From Streptomyces sp. B93 (GTDB lineage: Bacteria > Actinomycetota > Actinomycetes > Streptomycetales > Streptomycetaceae): a DNA stretch of 64,000 nucleotides. Shown here piece after piece: positions 8,615 through 16,702 of this stretch. Location: NCBI RefSeq assembly GCF_018070565.1, contig NZ_JAGPXL010000005.1, positions 62,001 to 126,000 of the forward strand, given 5' to 3'. Made by a program: the position numbers and the translations under genes. Position 1 is the stretch's first letter; every line of letters begins with the position of its first letter. The notes under the pieces were generated by a model. The model had not been told where the DNA came from, made no database searches, and was given only the letters and a program-made list of their open reading frames with translations.

Positions 8615-10555
8615 ATGTCCCGTGATCACGTGCGGTCCGCCGAACGCCCGGCGGACGAGGCCGCGGCCGTCGACGCCGAGGCGCCGTTCCTGGAACTGCT
8701 CGCCCGGGGCGCCTCGGCGGACGCCTACGAGCAGCCGCTGCTGCTGGCCCGCGCCGCGGGCCACCCGGCCGAGCGGATCGGCGCGCTCGAACACGCCAAG
8801 CTGCTCGCCCTGCGCGTCCGCTCCGAGCTGGAGGGACGCCGCCGCCGCGAGGCCGAGCTGTCCGCGCTCTTCGAGACCGCGCACGACCTCGCCGGACTGC
8901 GCGACCTCGACGCCGTGCTCCGGGCCATCGTGCAGCGGGCCCGCTCCCTGCTCGGCACCGACGTCGCCTACCTCAGCCTGAACGACCCGGAGCGCGGCGA
9001 CACCTACATGCGGGTCACCGAGGGCTCCGTGGCCGCCCGCTTCCAGCAGCTGCGGCTCGGCATGGGGGAGGGGCTCGGCGGCCTCGTCGCCCAGACCGCC
9101 CGGCCCTACGTCACCGACGACTACTTCGAGGACGACCGCTTCCAGCACACCTCCACGATCGACGCCGGGGTCCGTGACGAGGGGCTGGTCGCCATCCTCG
9201 GCGTCCCGCTGACGCTCGGCCACCACGTCATCGGGGTGCTCTTCGCCGCCGACCGGCGCGCCAGGGTCTTCGAGCGGGCGCAGATCGCCCTGCTCGGCTC
9301 GTTCGCCGCGCTGGCCGCCGCCGCCATCGACACCGCCAACCTGCTCACCGAGACCCGCTCGGCCCTCGCCGGTCTGGAGCGCGCCAACGAGATCATCCAG
9401 GACCGCAGCGGAGTCATCGAACGCGCCTCGGAGGTGCACGACCGGCTCGCCGAGCTGGTGCTGCGCGGCGGCGGCGTCCATGACGTGGCCGCCGCGGTCG
9501 CCGAGGTCCTCGACGGCACCGTCGAGTTCACCGAGGCCGCCGCCGCGCCCGCCGAAGCCCTGGAGGCCTCCCGCGCCGAGGGACACGCCGTGCCGCACGC
9601 CGACGACTGGATCGCCGCCGTCGCCGCCGGTGGCGAACTGCTCGGCGCGCTGGTGCTGCGCGGCCACCCCGGACTCGACCCCGTCGACCAGCGCACCCTC
9701 GAACGGGCCGCCATGGTCACCTCCCTGCTGCTGCTCGCCCGGCGCTCCGCCGCCGAGGCCGAGCAGCGGGTCCGCGGCGAACTCCTCGACGACCTGCTGG
9801 ACGCCCGCGACCGCGACCCCCGTCTGCTGCGCGAACGCGCGGCCCGGCTGCGCGCCGACCTCGACGCCACCCACGTCGTCCTCGCCGCCCGCCTCGACGG
9901 CACGGCCGCCGACGCCGAACAGAAGGCGGACGCCCGCCGCCGACTGTGGTCCGCCGCCTCGCACCTCGCCGCCACCCGGCACGGGCTGGCCGCCGCCCGT
10001 GACGGCGGCACCGTCCTGCTGCTGCCCCTCACCCCTGGCGACACCGCCACCGGCCTGGCCCGCCAGACCGCCCGCCAACTCGGCACCGCCGTCCACGAAG
10101 CGGTCACCGTCGGCGCCTCCGCACCGGTACGGGACCTCGCCGAGCGCCCCGACACGGTGACGGCCGCCTACGCCGAGGGCCGCCGCTGCCTGGACGCGCT
10201 GCGCCTGCTCGGCCGCACCGGGGACGGCGCCGCCGCCGAGGACTTCGGCTTCCTCGGGCTGCTTCTGGCCACCGACCGGGACATCGCCGGGTTCGTCGAC
10301 CGCACCATCGGCCAGGTGGTGGCGTACGACGACCGCCGCGGCACGGATCTGCTGCGCACCCTCGACGCCTACTTCGGCTGCGGCATGAGCCCTGCCCGCA
10401 CCAAGGACGCACTGCACGTCCACGTCAACACCGTCGCCCAGCGCCTGGAGCGCGTCGGCCGACTTCTCGGCGACGACTGGCAGAGCCCGGCCCGTGCCCT
10501 GGAGATCCAGCTGGCCCTGCGCCTGCACCACCTGTCCGCCCCGGACCGCCACTGA
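8615..10555 (+). CDS. GAF-domain PucR-family transcriptional regulator
   Basis: 646 residues from the ATG at 8615, preceded by GAGGAA ten bases upstream. The frame is open far upstream over the pseudogene, but that part is not protein-like. Residues ~65-110 contain a charged helical segment. A GAF sensor domain follows (ALFETAHDLAGLRDLDAVLRAIV ... GEGLGGLVAQTARPYVTDDYF ... ILGVPLTLGHHVIGVLFAADR, ~85-245). A coiled segment and a GGDEF-like PucR middle region come next. The C-terminal PucR helix-turn-helix reads LLRTLDAYFGCGMSPARTKDALHVHVNTVAQRLERVGRLLG. Its position beside the decayed 3-hydroxybutyrate dehydrogenase suggests that gene may once have been its target. Confidence 0.88.
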   Translation: MSRDHVRSAERPADEAAAVDAEAPFLELLARGASADAYEQPLLLARAAGHPAERIGALEHAKLLALRVRSELEGRRRREAELSALFETAHDLAGLRDLDAVLRAIVQRARSLLGTDVAYLSLNDPERGDTYMRVTEGSVAARFQQLRLGMGEGLGGLVAQTARPYVTDDYFEDDRFQHTSTIDAGVRDEGLVAILGVPLTLGHHVIGVLFAADRRARVFERAQIALLGSFAALAAAAIDTANLLTETRSALAGLERANEIIQDRSGVIERASEVHDRLAELVLRGGGVHDVAAAVAEVLDGTVEFTEAAAAPAEALEASRAEGHAVPHADDWIAAVAAGGELLGALVLRGHPGLDPVDQRTLERAAMVTSLLLLARRSAAEAEQRVRGELLDDLLDARDRDPRLLRERAARLRADLDATHVVLAARLDGTAADAEQKADARRRLWSAASHLAATRHGLAAARDGGTVLLLPLTPGDTATGLARQTARQLGTAVHEAVTVGASAPVRDLAERPDTVTAAYAEGRRCLDALRLLGRTGDGAAAEDFGFLGLLLATDRDIAGFVDRTIGQVVAYDDRRGTDLLRTLDAYFGCGMSPARTKDALHVHVNTVAQRLERVGRLLGDDWQSPARALEIQLALRLHHLSAPDRH

Positions 10556-10715
10556 CCCCGCACACGGGCCGGTGGCGATCAGCGGGGCGGGCGCACCGGC
10601 CGCGACCGACGAGAACCGCGCGCCGACGGAGGCGCCGAGTAACGCATCCGGGTCGCGAACATCTCGGAGAGGAAGGCCGCCCGCGGCGCGTAGGAAGGCG
10701 CAGGTCAGAGGCGTA

Positions 10716-10731
10716 TATGGTGAGCACCATA
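10716..10731. promoter_or_regulatory. operator-like palindrome
   Basis: TATGGTG-AG-CACCATA is a perfect 7-bp inverted repeat with a 2-base centre, AT-richer than its surroundings and 144 bases before the DUF1707 start. Its size fits a dimeric regulator site. The regulator is unknown. Confidence 0.4.
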
Positions 10732-10815
10732 GTTCTGGGCGCGGGAGTGAGTGTCCGCACTGTCTCGTGCGGGGGGCAAGCGGTTGTCAGTGGCTCCTTG
10801 ATACGGCGTTAGTCT

Positions 10816-10848
10816 TCTCCACGCGTCGCGGCCCGCGTCGTGTGGAGA
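10816..10848. promoter_or_regulatory. long inverted repeat in the DUF1707 leader
   Basis: Two 16-base arms (TCTCCACGCGTCGCGG and CCGCGTCGTGTGGAGA) match at 14 of 16 positions around one central base, ending 26 bases before the start codon. It could be a strong RNA hairpin in the 5' leader or a palindromic protein site. Confidence 0.45.
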
Positions 10849-10874
10849 TGTTCGAGAAGGAACAGGACAGGACC

Positions 10875-11507
10875 ATGTCGGGAGAGACCTCGCCCTCCGG
10901 GAAGCGCTCCGGCCACGGCTCGTCGCCCGAGTTGCGGGCCTCCCACGCGGACCGGGACCGGGTCGTGGACGTGCTGCGGATCGCCGCGGGGGACGGCCTG
11001 TTGACGGCGGAGGAACTGGACGAGCGGCTGGAGGCCGCCCTGTCCGCGCGCACCCTTGGCGAACTGGCCCCGCTCACCGCCGATCTGCCGGCGGCGGAGG
11101 TCAAGGACGTCGTCCGGATCGAGCAGGTGCACAGTGGCGCCATCCGGCGCACGGGGCGCTGGGTGGTACCGCGCCGGCTCGAACTCGCCGTGACCTTCTG
11201 CGAGGTGGAGCTGGACTTCACCGAGGCGGTGACCACGCACGACACCCTGCGGATCGATCTGGCCATGACGGGCAAGACCCTGACGCTGGTCACCAGGCCG
11301 GGCGTCGTCGTCGACACCGACGGCCTCCAGCTGGTGCACAGCAGGGTCAAGTACCGCCAGGGTTCCGCGGATCCTCGTACGCCGGTCGTGCTGCGGGTGG
11401 AGCTGGTGGGGCAGAAGGCCTTCGGGCGGGTTGTGGTGCGGCCGCCGCGCCGGACGTTCGGGCAGTGGCTGCTGCGCAGACCCGCGTCCGGTGCCCTCGA
11501 CGTCTGA
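10875..11507 (+). CDS. DUF1707 (SHOCT-like) domain protein
   Basis: 210 residues from the ATG at 10875. An upstream in-frame ATG at 10848 has GGAG directly abutting it and is less likely. Residues ~14-65 are the DUF1707 domain: ELRASHADRDRVVDVLRIAAGDGLLTAEELDERLEAAL, then LAPLTADLP. The C-terminal half is beta-rich with conserved charged pairs (VPRRLELAVTFCEVELDFTEAV), resembling the 'cell wall-active antibiotics response' type domain often attached to DUF1707. No membrane segment is seen. Function is unknown. The leader carries two inverted repeats, which suggests regulated expression. Confidence 0.82.
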   Translation: MSGETSPSGKRSGHGSSPELRASHADRDRVVDVLRIAAGDGLLTAEELDERLEAALSARTLGELAPLTADLPAAEVKDVVRIEQVHSGAIRRTGRWVVPRRLELAVTFCEVELDFTEAVTTHDTLRIDLAMTGKTLTLVTRPGVVVDTDGLQLVHSRVKYRQGSADPRTPVVLRVELVGQKAFGRVVVRPPRRTFGQWLLRRPASGALDV

Positions 11508-11522
11508 TCCGGTGGACCGGTG

Positions 11523-12056
11523 TCACGTGTTCCCGGCGCCCTCCCTGATCGCCTCGCGGATGCGGAGGTACGTGCCGCAGCGGCAGATGCTGCCGATGCC
11601 GTCGAGGTCAGCGTCGGTCAGGGCGCGGCCCTCCTCCGCGACCCGGCGGACGAGCGCGACGGCGGCCATGATCTGGCCGGGCCGGCAGTAACCGCAGTGG
11701 GCCACGTCCCGGTCCAGCCACGCCTGCCGCATGGGGCGCAGGTCGCCCACGGGGACCGCGCAGGGGTTGACGGCCCGGCTGTCGAGGTGGCTGGTGCACG
11801 CCTTGCAGACGTTGATGCCGCGGCCGTACTTGGGGCCGGTGACACCGAGGAGGTCGCGCAGGACCGTCACCCGCATGCTGCCGGTGTTGAAGCTCCTGTC
11901 GGTCTCGCTGAGCAGGCGGCTGTTGGCGCCGAAGTCGTAGGGCATCGACTGGGAGAGGTGGAAGAACGTCCGCGAGGACCCGATGTCGCCGACCGGCAGC
12001 CGCGCGGCCAGGGCGGTGAAGATCTCGCCGAGGCCGTGCCCGAGGCCGGTCGCCAC
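11523..12056 (-). pseudogene. fused remnant of a molybdenum hydroxylase (isoquinoline 1-oxidoreductase type): large-subunit piece joined to 2Fe-2S subunit
   Basis: The open frame from a GTG at 12056 (AGAGGGG upstream) gives 177 residues made of two unrelated-length pieces. The first ~55 residues (GLGEIFTALAARLPVG, then SQSMPYDFGANSRLLSETD and FNTGSMR) look like an internal stretch of the molybdopterin-binding large subunit. It then runs straight into VTVLRDLLGVTGPKYGRGINVCKACTSHLD ... CGYCRPGQIMAAVALVRR ... ICRCGTYLRIREAI, the small 2Fe-2S subunit. The first plant-type ferredoxin cysteine (KYGC in relatives) is Arg here, and the N-terminal strands of both subunits are gone. The join is in frame, so a short product might still be made, but it cannot be a working subunit. 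Confidence 0.75.
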
Positions 12057-12185
12057 ACTAGTGCCCCTCTGTATCTCCAGGGGAGCGCAACCGCGGCGTG
12101 AACGCCAGGGGCGGCGCGGAATCAGGGGAGAGGCGCCAGGTGCGCGCTCGCTCTCCACCCGGGCCGTGGCGTTAGTCTGATCCTC

Positions 12186-12893
12186 ATGCCGGACCACTCG
12201 TCACCCGTCATGAGCAAGCCGCCGGTGCGGATCCGGCTCGCCGACGCCGCCTTCGCGCTCTTCGACGAACGCGGATACGAGCAGACCACCGTCGACGAGA
12301 TCGCCGAGCGGGCGGGCGTCGGGCGGACGACGTTCTTCCGGCACTACCGGTCCAAGGAAGCCGTGATCTTCCCCGACCACGACCGGCTGCTCGACCTGAT
12401 CCGGGACCGGCTGTCGACGTCCAGCCACAGCACCGCCCTGGTCGCCGTCTCGGACGCGGTCCGCCTGGTGCTGCTGCACTACGTCGAGGAGGGCGATCTC
12501 GCCCGCCGCCGGTACGCGCTGACCAGCAAGGTGGCCGTGCTGCGGGACCGGGAGATCGCCAGCGTGGCCCGCTACCAGCGGCTGTTCCGGGAGTTCATCG
12601 CCGAATGGATGGGCGACCCGACGGCATCGGCCTCGCTGCGGGCCGAGCTGATGGCGGCGTCCGTGGTCGCGGCCCACAACCACGTGCTGCGGCGGTGGCT
12701 GCGCGGGGAGTCCTCCGACCCGGTGGCGGAAGTCGACGAGGCGATGCGCGAGGTGCTCGCGCTGTTCCCGGCGCCCTCGGCGCGGGACGGCGACGGCGCC
12801 GGCACGACCGTCGTCGCCTTCCGCAGCGGCCAGGACCTCGACGCCCTGCTCCCCGCGCTGCGACGGCTGATCGAGGGGACGCCCGGGCGCTGA
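12186..12893 (+). CDS. TetR-family transcriptional regulator
   Basis: 235 residues from the ATG at 12186 (alternative ATG at 12210; neither has a clear ribosome binding site). The N-terminal helix-turn-helix is typical: LADAAFALFDERGYEQTTVDEIAERAGVGRTTFFRHYRSKEAVIF at ~17-62. The C-terminal all-helical ligand domain is of ordinary length, with a ~30-residue extension ending LIEGTPGR. It is divergent from the molybdenum hydroxylase remnant, so that lost oxidoreductase may have been its target. The ligand is unknown. Confidence 0.85.
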   Translation: MPDHSSPVMSKPPVRIRLADAAFALFDERGYEQTTVDEIAERAGVGRTTFFRHYRSKEAVIFPDHDRLLDLIRDRLSTSSHSTALVAVSDAVRLVLLHYVEEGDLARRRYALTSKVAVLRDREIASVARYQRLFREFIAEWMGDPTASASLRAELMAASVVAAHNHVLRRWLRGESSDPVAEVDEAMREVLALFPAPSARDGDGAGTTVVAFRSGQDLDALLPALRRLIEGTPGR

Positions 12894-12965
12894 CGCCGAC
12901 GCGCGCACCCACCCCCGCCTCACTAGAGTGGGTCACAGGGGACCACCCGCTCTGGGGGTCAGCAC

Positions 12966-14873
12966 ATGTCTTCGCAGCCACAAGCGGTCCTGGACGCGGC
13001 CGAGATCACCCAGGCCGTGCAGGACCTCAACCATTCGGTGACCCTGATCGCGGGGAAGACCACCGTCGTCCGGCTGTACCTGAGGAGTACCTCCGGACCC
13101 GCGGTCTCCGTGCGGGGCGCCATCGCCGTCCGCCGCTCCCCGGCGGAACCGTCCACCACGATCGCCTCGGTCAACACCGTCACCCTCGATCCGGCCCAGC
13201 CCCACGACCTCGCCACCCGTCGTGGGGACGCCGGACTCAGCCTGAACTTCGTGCTCCCGTCCTGGCTGACGACCGAGGGAGCGCTCGGTGTCGGCGCGGT
13301 CAACGTCGTCGACGCGACCGGCGGGCAGCCGCTGCCGCTGACCGGGCCCGCCGGTCCGACGGTCTGGTTCCGCGCCGGGGCGCCGCTGCGGGTGCGCGTC
13401 CTCGGCATGCGCTACCGGTACGGCAGCCCGCCCACCGTCCGCGCGCCGCGGGAACTGGACTACCGGGCACTGCTGTCCTGGCTGGGACGCGCCTATCCCG
13501 TGGCCGAGGTCATCAGCAGCCGCGGAGTCGTCGACGCGATGGCCGTGCCCGACTTCACCTCGGACGACATCAACGCCCAACTGGCCGCCCTGCGCGCCCT
13601 GGACATGAGCGCGGGCGCCGACCAGCGCACCCACTACTACGGGGTGGTCGCCGACAGCGGGTTCTACATGCGCGGCTCGGCCGCCGGGATCCCGGCGTTC
13701 CCCGACCCCGGCACGGTGGCCTCGGGACCGACCGGGCCCGGCAGCTTCGGCTGGGACTTCGACGGCGTGTACGGCGACTGGTACGGCGGCCACGAACTGG
13801 GCCACACCTTCGGCCGCCGCCACCCCGGCTTCTGCGGGGAGAGCCACGACGACCTGCTGAACTACCCCTTCGACAACGGCCAGTTGGGCGACGCCACGCA
13901 CGGCTACGTCGGCTTCGACGTGGGCGACCCGGCCCTCGGCGTACCCATGCGGGCGCTGCCCGGCGAACAGTGGCACGACGTGATGACGTACTGCGCGCGC
14001 CAGTGGCTCAGCTCGTACACCTACGACGGCATCAGGCGCCGTCTGCTCGCCGAGGACGCCCTGGTGTCGGGCGGCGCCCCCGAGGCGGAACCCGTCCCGA
14101 TGCCCTCCTCGGCGCACTGGGCGACGACGGTGGCCGCGGGGACGGGCACCGGCAGCGGACGCCCCGACGACCGCGACCCGGCGCGGCCCGTCACCACGGT
14201 CCGCAGGGCGGCGCACGCCGGGGAGACGGCGGGACCGTCACCCGACGGCGGGGGCCCGGGGCAACTCGTCAGCATCGTGGGGACGGTGAACCTGACCCGG
14301 CACGAGGGCGGCATCCGGTTCGTGCACCCGGTGGAGCCCTCGGCGGTGGTGCCGGGCCCGGCGGGCGCACCGGCCCCCGGCGGCGACCAGGGCGGCCCGA
14401 CCGCAGTGCTGAGGGTGCTCCAGTCCGGCGGGGCCGCGCCCCGGGAGGTCCGGGTCCCGGTCAAGCTGGGCTCGGAACCGGAGCCCGGCGCCGACCGCAC
14501 CGGCCTGATCGACGCCGTGACCTCCGTCGGCCCGGCTCCCGAGGCCGTCGAACTCCTCCTCGACGGCGACGTGGTGGACACCTTCCACCCGGCGGGCAGC
14601 CCACCGGAGCTGCGGGCGGCGCGGGACGCGGGCGGCATCGACGGCATGCTCCGCATGACGCTGGAGTTCGACCAGGACACCGAGCCCGACTACTCCTACT
14701 CCGCACAGATCAGCGCGGACGGCGGACGCACCTGGCGCACCGTCGGCGTCGGCCTCAAGGAGCCCACGGTCGACGTCGACCGCGGCCAGTTCCAGCCGGG
14801 CGACGACGTACGGCTGCGCATCACCACGACCAACGGCTTCACCAGCACGACGGCCGAGACGCGGCTGTCCTGA
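12966..14873 (+). CDS. metzincin-like zinc metalloprotease domain protein
   Basis: 635 residues starting MSSQPQAVLD. Residues ~13-140 form a beta-rich N-terminal domain (ITQAVQDLNHSVTLIAGKTT ... VRLYL). Residues ~175-360 carry the full metzincin signature: HELGHTFGRRH at 276-286 (three zinc histidines, glutamate 277, structural glycine 283) and a Met-turn DVMTYC with Met340. After a disordered Pro/Gly-rich stretch (~370-480) there is a C-terminal Ig-like region (YSYSAQISADGGRTWRTVGVGL). No signal peptide or membrane helix is visible, which is unusual for this class; export by another route or a cytoplasmic role is possible. It ends 26 bases from the convergent CBS gene. Confidence 0.75.
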   Translation: MSSQPQAVLDAAEITQAVQDLNHSVTLIAGKTTVVRLYLRSTSGPAVSVRGAIAVRRSPAEPSTTIASVNTVTLDPAQPHDLATRRGDAGLSLNFVLPSWLTTEGALGVGAVNVVDATGGQPLPLTGPAGPTVWFRAGAPLRVRVLGMRYRYGSPPTVRAPRELDYRALLSWLGRAYPVAEVISSRGVVDAMAVPDFTSDDINAQLAALRALDMSAGADQRTHYYGVVADSGFYMRGSAAGIPAFPDPGTVASGPTGPGSFGWDFDGVYGDWYGGHELGHTFGRRHPGFCGESHDDLLNYPFDNGQLGDATHGYVGFDVGDPALGVPMRALPGEQWHDVMTYCARQWLSSYTYDGIRRRLLAEDALVSGGAPEAEPVPMPSSAHWATTVAAGTGTGSGRPDDRDPARPVTTVRRAAHAGETAGPSPDGGGPGQLVSIVGTVNLTRHEGGIRFVHPVEPSAVVPGPAGAPAPGGDQGGPTAVLRVLQSGGAAPREVRVPVKLGSEPEPGADRTGLIDAVTSVGPAPEAVELLLDGDVVDTFHPAGSPPELRAARDAGGIDGMLRMTLEFDQDTEPDYSYSAQISADGGRTWRTVGVGLKEPTVDVDRGQFQPGDDVRLRITTTNGFTSTTAETRLS

Positions 14874-14899
14874 CAGGGCTATTCCAGGGCGGCCCGGGT

Positions 14900-15550
14900 T
14901 CAGGCCCCGCGCAGCCAGTCGTCCGTCACCCCGTGCAGGGCCGCCTCCTCGGCGGGGCGCGGGCGGGAGTCGTCGACGCGGTACGACAGCTGGTCGAGCA
15001 CGGTGACGACCCCGTCGAGGCGGGTCGTCATGCCGATGGCGACCTTGACGTCGCTGCGCCGCTCCAGCCGTCCGGTGAGCGTGACGACACCGTCCCGGAC
15101 GGTGATGTCGACGGCTTCCGGGTCGACGGCGAGGGTGTCGGTGAAGACCCGGCGCCGGATCTGGTGCCGGATGTGCTCGTCGGTGCGCAGGAATACCTGG
15201 AGGAGTTCGCGCCGGGTGACGATGCCGACGAGCCGGTCCTCGTCGTCCACCACGGGCAGCCGTTTGATCTCGTGCTCGGCGAGCAGCCGGGCGGCCTCGG
15301 GGACCGGGGCGTCGGCCCGCACGGTGACGGCGGGCACCGACATGACCTCGCCCACCGTCCCGGTGCGCGAGCGGCGGAGCACCAGGTCGCGCTCGGAGAT
15401 CACCCCGATGACCCGGTCGTCCCCGTCGACCACCGGAAGCCCGCTGACACGGTGCTCCCGGAACAGGCCGACGGCGTCCTCCAGCGGCGTGCCGGGGTCG
15501 GCCGTGATGACGTCGCGGACCATGAGCGCGCCGATGCTGGTGGCCTTCAT
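14900..15550 (-). CDS. CBS-pair and BON domain protein
   Basis: 216 residues from the ATG at 15550 with GAGGAGGAA upstream. Two CBS motifs form a Bateman module (residues ~8-60 LMVRDVITADPGTPLEDAVGLF ... LPVVDGDDRVIGVISERDLV; ~67-120 VMSVPAVTVRADAPVPEAARLL ... VDDEDRLVGIVTRRELL), followed by a BON domain (~125-195, DPEAVDITVRDGVVTLTGRLERR). CBS pairs bind adenosine nucleotides; BON domains associate with membranes or ligands. The combination is common in Streptomyces stress-response proteins of unknown output. A run of 10-11-base repeats lies ~35-90 bases upstream of the start. Confidence 0.88.
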   Translation of the reverse strand: MKATSIGALMVRDVITADPGTPLEDAVGLFREHRVSGLPVVDGDDRVIGVISERDLVLRRSRTGTVGEVMSVPAVTVRADAPVPEAARLLAEHEIKRLPVVDDEDRLVGIVTRRELLQVFLRTDEHIRHQIRRRVFTDTLAVDPEAVDITVRDGVVTLTGRLERRSDVKVAIGMTTRLDGVVTVLDQLSYRVDDSRPRPAEEAALHGVTDDWLRGA

Positions 15551-15583
15551 CGCTGTTCCTCCTCGACCGGTCGCGGACTCGCC

Positions 15584-15639
15584 GGTGCGGACCCGTGCGG
15601 GCCCGTGCGGACCCGGTGTGGGCCCGTGCGGACCCGGTA
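15584..15639. repeat. five imperfect 10-11-base tandem repeats
   Basis: Units read GTGCGGACCC, GTGCGGGCCC, GTGCGGACCCG, GTGTGGGCCC and GTGCGGACCCG in succession, upstream of the minus-strand CBS-BON gene. In that gene's direction each is GGGTCCGCAC-like. This could be slipped-strand repeat DNA or a multi-site leader element. Confidence 0.6.
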
Positions 15640-15803
15640 CGTACTCGGTACGGCCCCGGTGCGGCCCTGGATGTCGCTCCTCGTGGAGCCCACGCCTTCA
15701 GAATCCGTCGCGCGGGCTCCTGCCGCACAGGGCTGAGCGGACCCCGGGTCGGGCCGACCGGCCCTGGGCAAGGTGTCCCGTCCGGCCCGGCGCCCGCCCC
15801 TGA

Positions 15804-16508
15804 TCAGCGAGCCTGACGCACCGCGCGCGGCCCGCGTCCGCGCGGCCGGGCCACCGGCAGCTCGCCCTCGCCGGTGACCGCGCCGGGGTGGCCGACCGTG
15901 CCGAGGCTGAGCAGGACGTGCCGTTCGGCGACCTCCTCGGCGGTGAGGGGGCCGTCGGCGCGGTACCAGTTGGCGACGCCCTGGCACATGACGAGGACCG
16001 CGCGGACCGCGTCGGAGGGGATCGGGGTGGTGAAGACACCGCGGGCGATGCCCGCCTCGACGGTGTCGAGCAGCATGTGCTGGAGGTAGTCGCGCAGGGC
16101 GACGTAGCGGGCCCGGTTCTGCGGCTCCAGGCTGCGGATCTCGGTGTCCAGGAAGGCCAGGCCCTTGCGGTGGGCCATGTAGAGGACGATCGACTCGACC
16201 ATGCCGCAGAAGCGGCGCAGCGGATCGTCGCCCGCCTCCGCCGCGGCGGCCCGGCAGCGGTCCAGGACGTCCTTCATGGACGTCTCGAGCAGGGTGGCGA
16301 GCAGGGCCTGCTTGTTCTCGTAGTGGTAGTAGAGGGCGGGCACGGTCACGCCGACCCGGGAGGCGATGTCGCGCACCGAGGTGCCGTGGTACCCGTGCTC
16401 GTTGAACGCCCGCATGGCGTGCAGCAGGATCGGGTGCAGTTCGAGCGGCCCGTAGGAGCGCCAGTGCTGGGTGAGGGGTGCGGTGTCCTGGCTCGGCTCG
16501 ATGCTCAA
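15804..16508 (-). CDS. TetR-family transcriptional regulator
   Basis: 234 residues from a TTG at 16508, decided by a strong GAGGAGAGG six bases upstream. The helix-turn-helix is at ~25-68: ILLHAMRAFNEHGYHGTSVRDIASRVGVTVPALYYHYENKQALL. The ligand domain contains MVESIVLYMAHRKGLAFLDTEIRSLEP. The layout resembles TetR regulators of fatty-acid or acyl-CoA catabolism (FadR/AcuR-like). It is divergent from the flavin oxidoreductase / acyl-CoA dehydrogenase / acyl-CoA ligase operon, which it probably represses. The 194-base gap holds alternating CGTTC/GAACG half-sites. Confidence 0.86.
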   Translation of the reverse strand: MSIEPSQDTAPLTQHWRSYGPLELHPILLHAMRAFNEHGYHGTSVRDIASRVGVTVPALYYHYENKQALLATLLETSMKDVLDRCRAAAAEAGDDPLRRFCGMVESIVLYMAHRKGLAFLDTEIRSLEPQNRARYVALRDYLQHMLLDTVEAGIARGVFTTPIPSDAVRAVLVMCQGVANWYRADGPLTAEEVAERHVLLSLGTVGHPGAVTGEGELPVARPRGRGPRAVRQAR

Positions 16509-16626
16509 CGCCTCTCCTCGCTCGTGATGCTTGTCGATCGCTCAGGCGACGCGGTGCTCTCCCGGTGATCGGCACCTTGAAAACCGAGTGTGACACAGGA
16601 GTTGACCATCCGCCCCCTCGCTCCTA

Positions 16627-16653
16627 CGTTCTTAGCGAACGCTCAGTACGTTC
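16627..16653. promoter_or_regulatory. putative TetR operator with three alternating half-sites
   Basis: CGTTC (16627-16631), GAACG (16637-16641) and CGTTC (16649-16653) alternate in orientation with 5- and 7-base spacers, in the gap between the TetR gene and its divergent operon. The site is 50 bases before the oxidoreductase start. Confidence 0.5.
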
Positions 16654-16702
16654 CAGGTGTGCGGAGAACCGAGAGCACTCGAACTCGTGAAGGGCCCCGT
16701 GA

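Larger units (their letters stand above)
10556..10874. other. 319-base intergenic region holding two inverted repeats
   Basis: No convincing coding sequence is present between the PucR-type regulator and the DUF1707 gene. The two inverted repeats listed separately at 10716-10731 and 10816-10848 are the only structure I see; the rest is ordinary GC-rich spacer and presumably carries the DUF1707 gene promoter. Confidence 0.6.

Noticed and set aside
15595..15816. Small plus-strand ORF reading ADPVWARADPV-type repeats
   Set aside because: It is a translation of the leader repeats of the minus-strand gene, with no ribosome binding site or conserved family.
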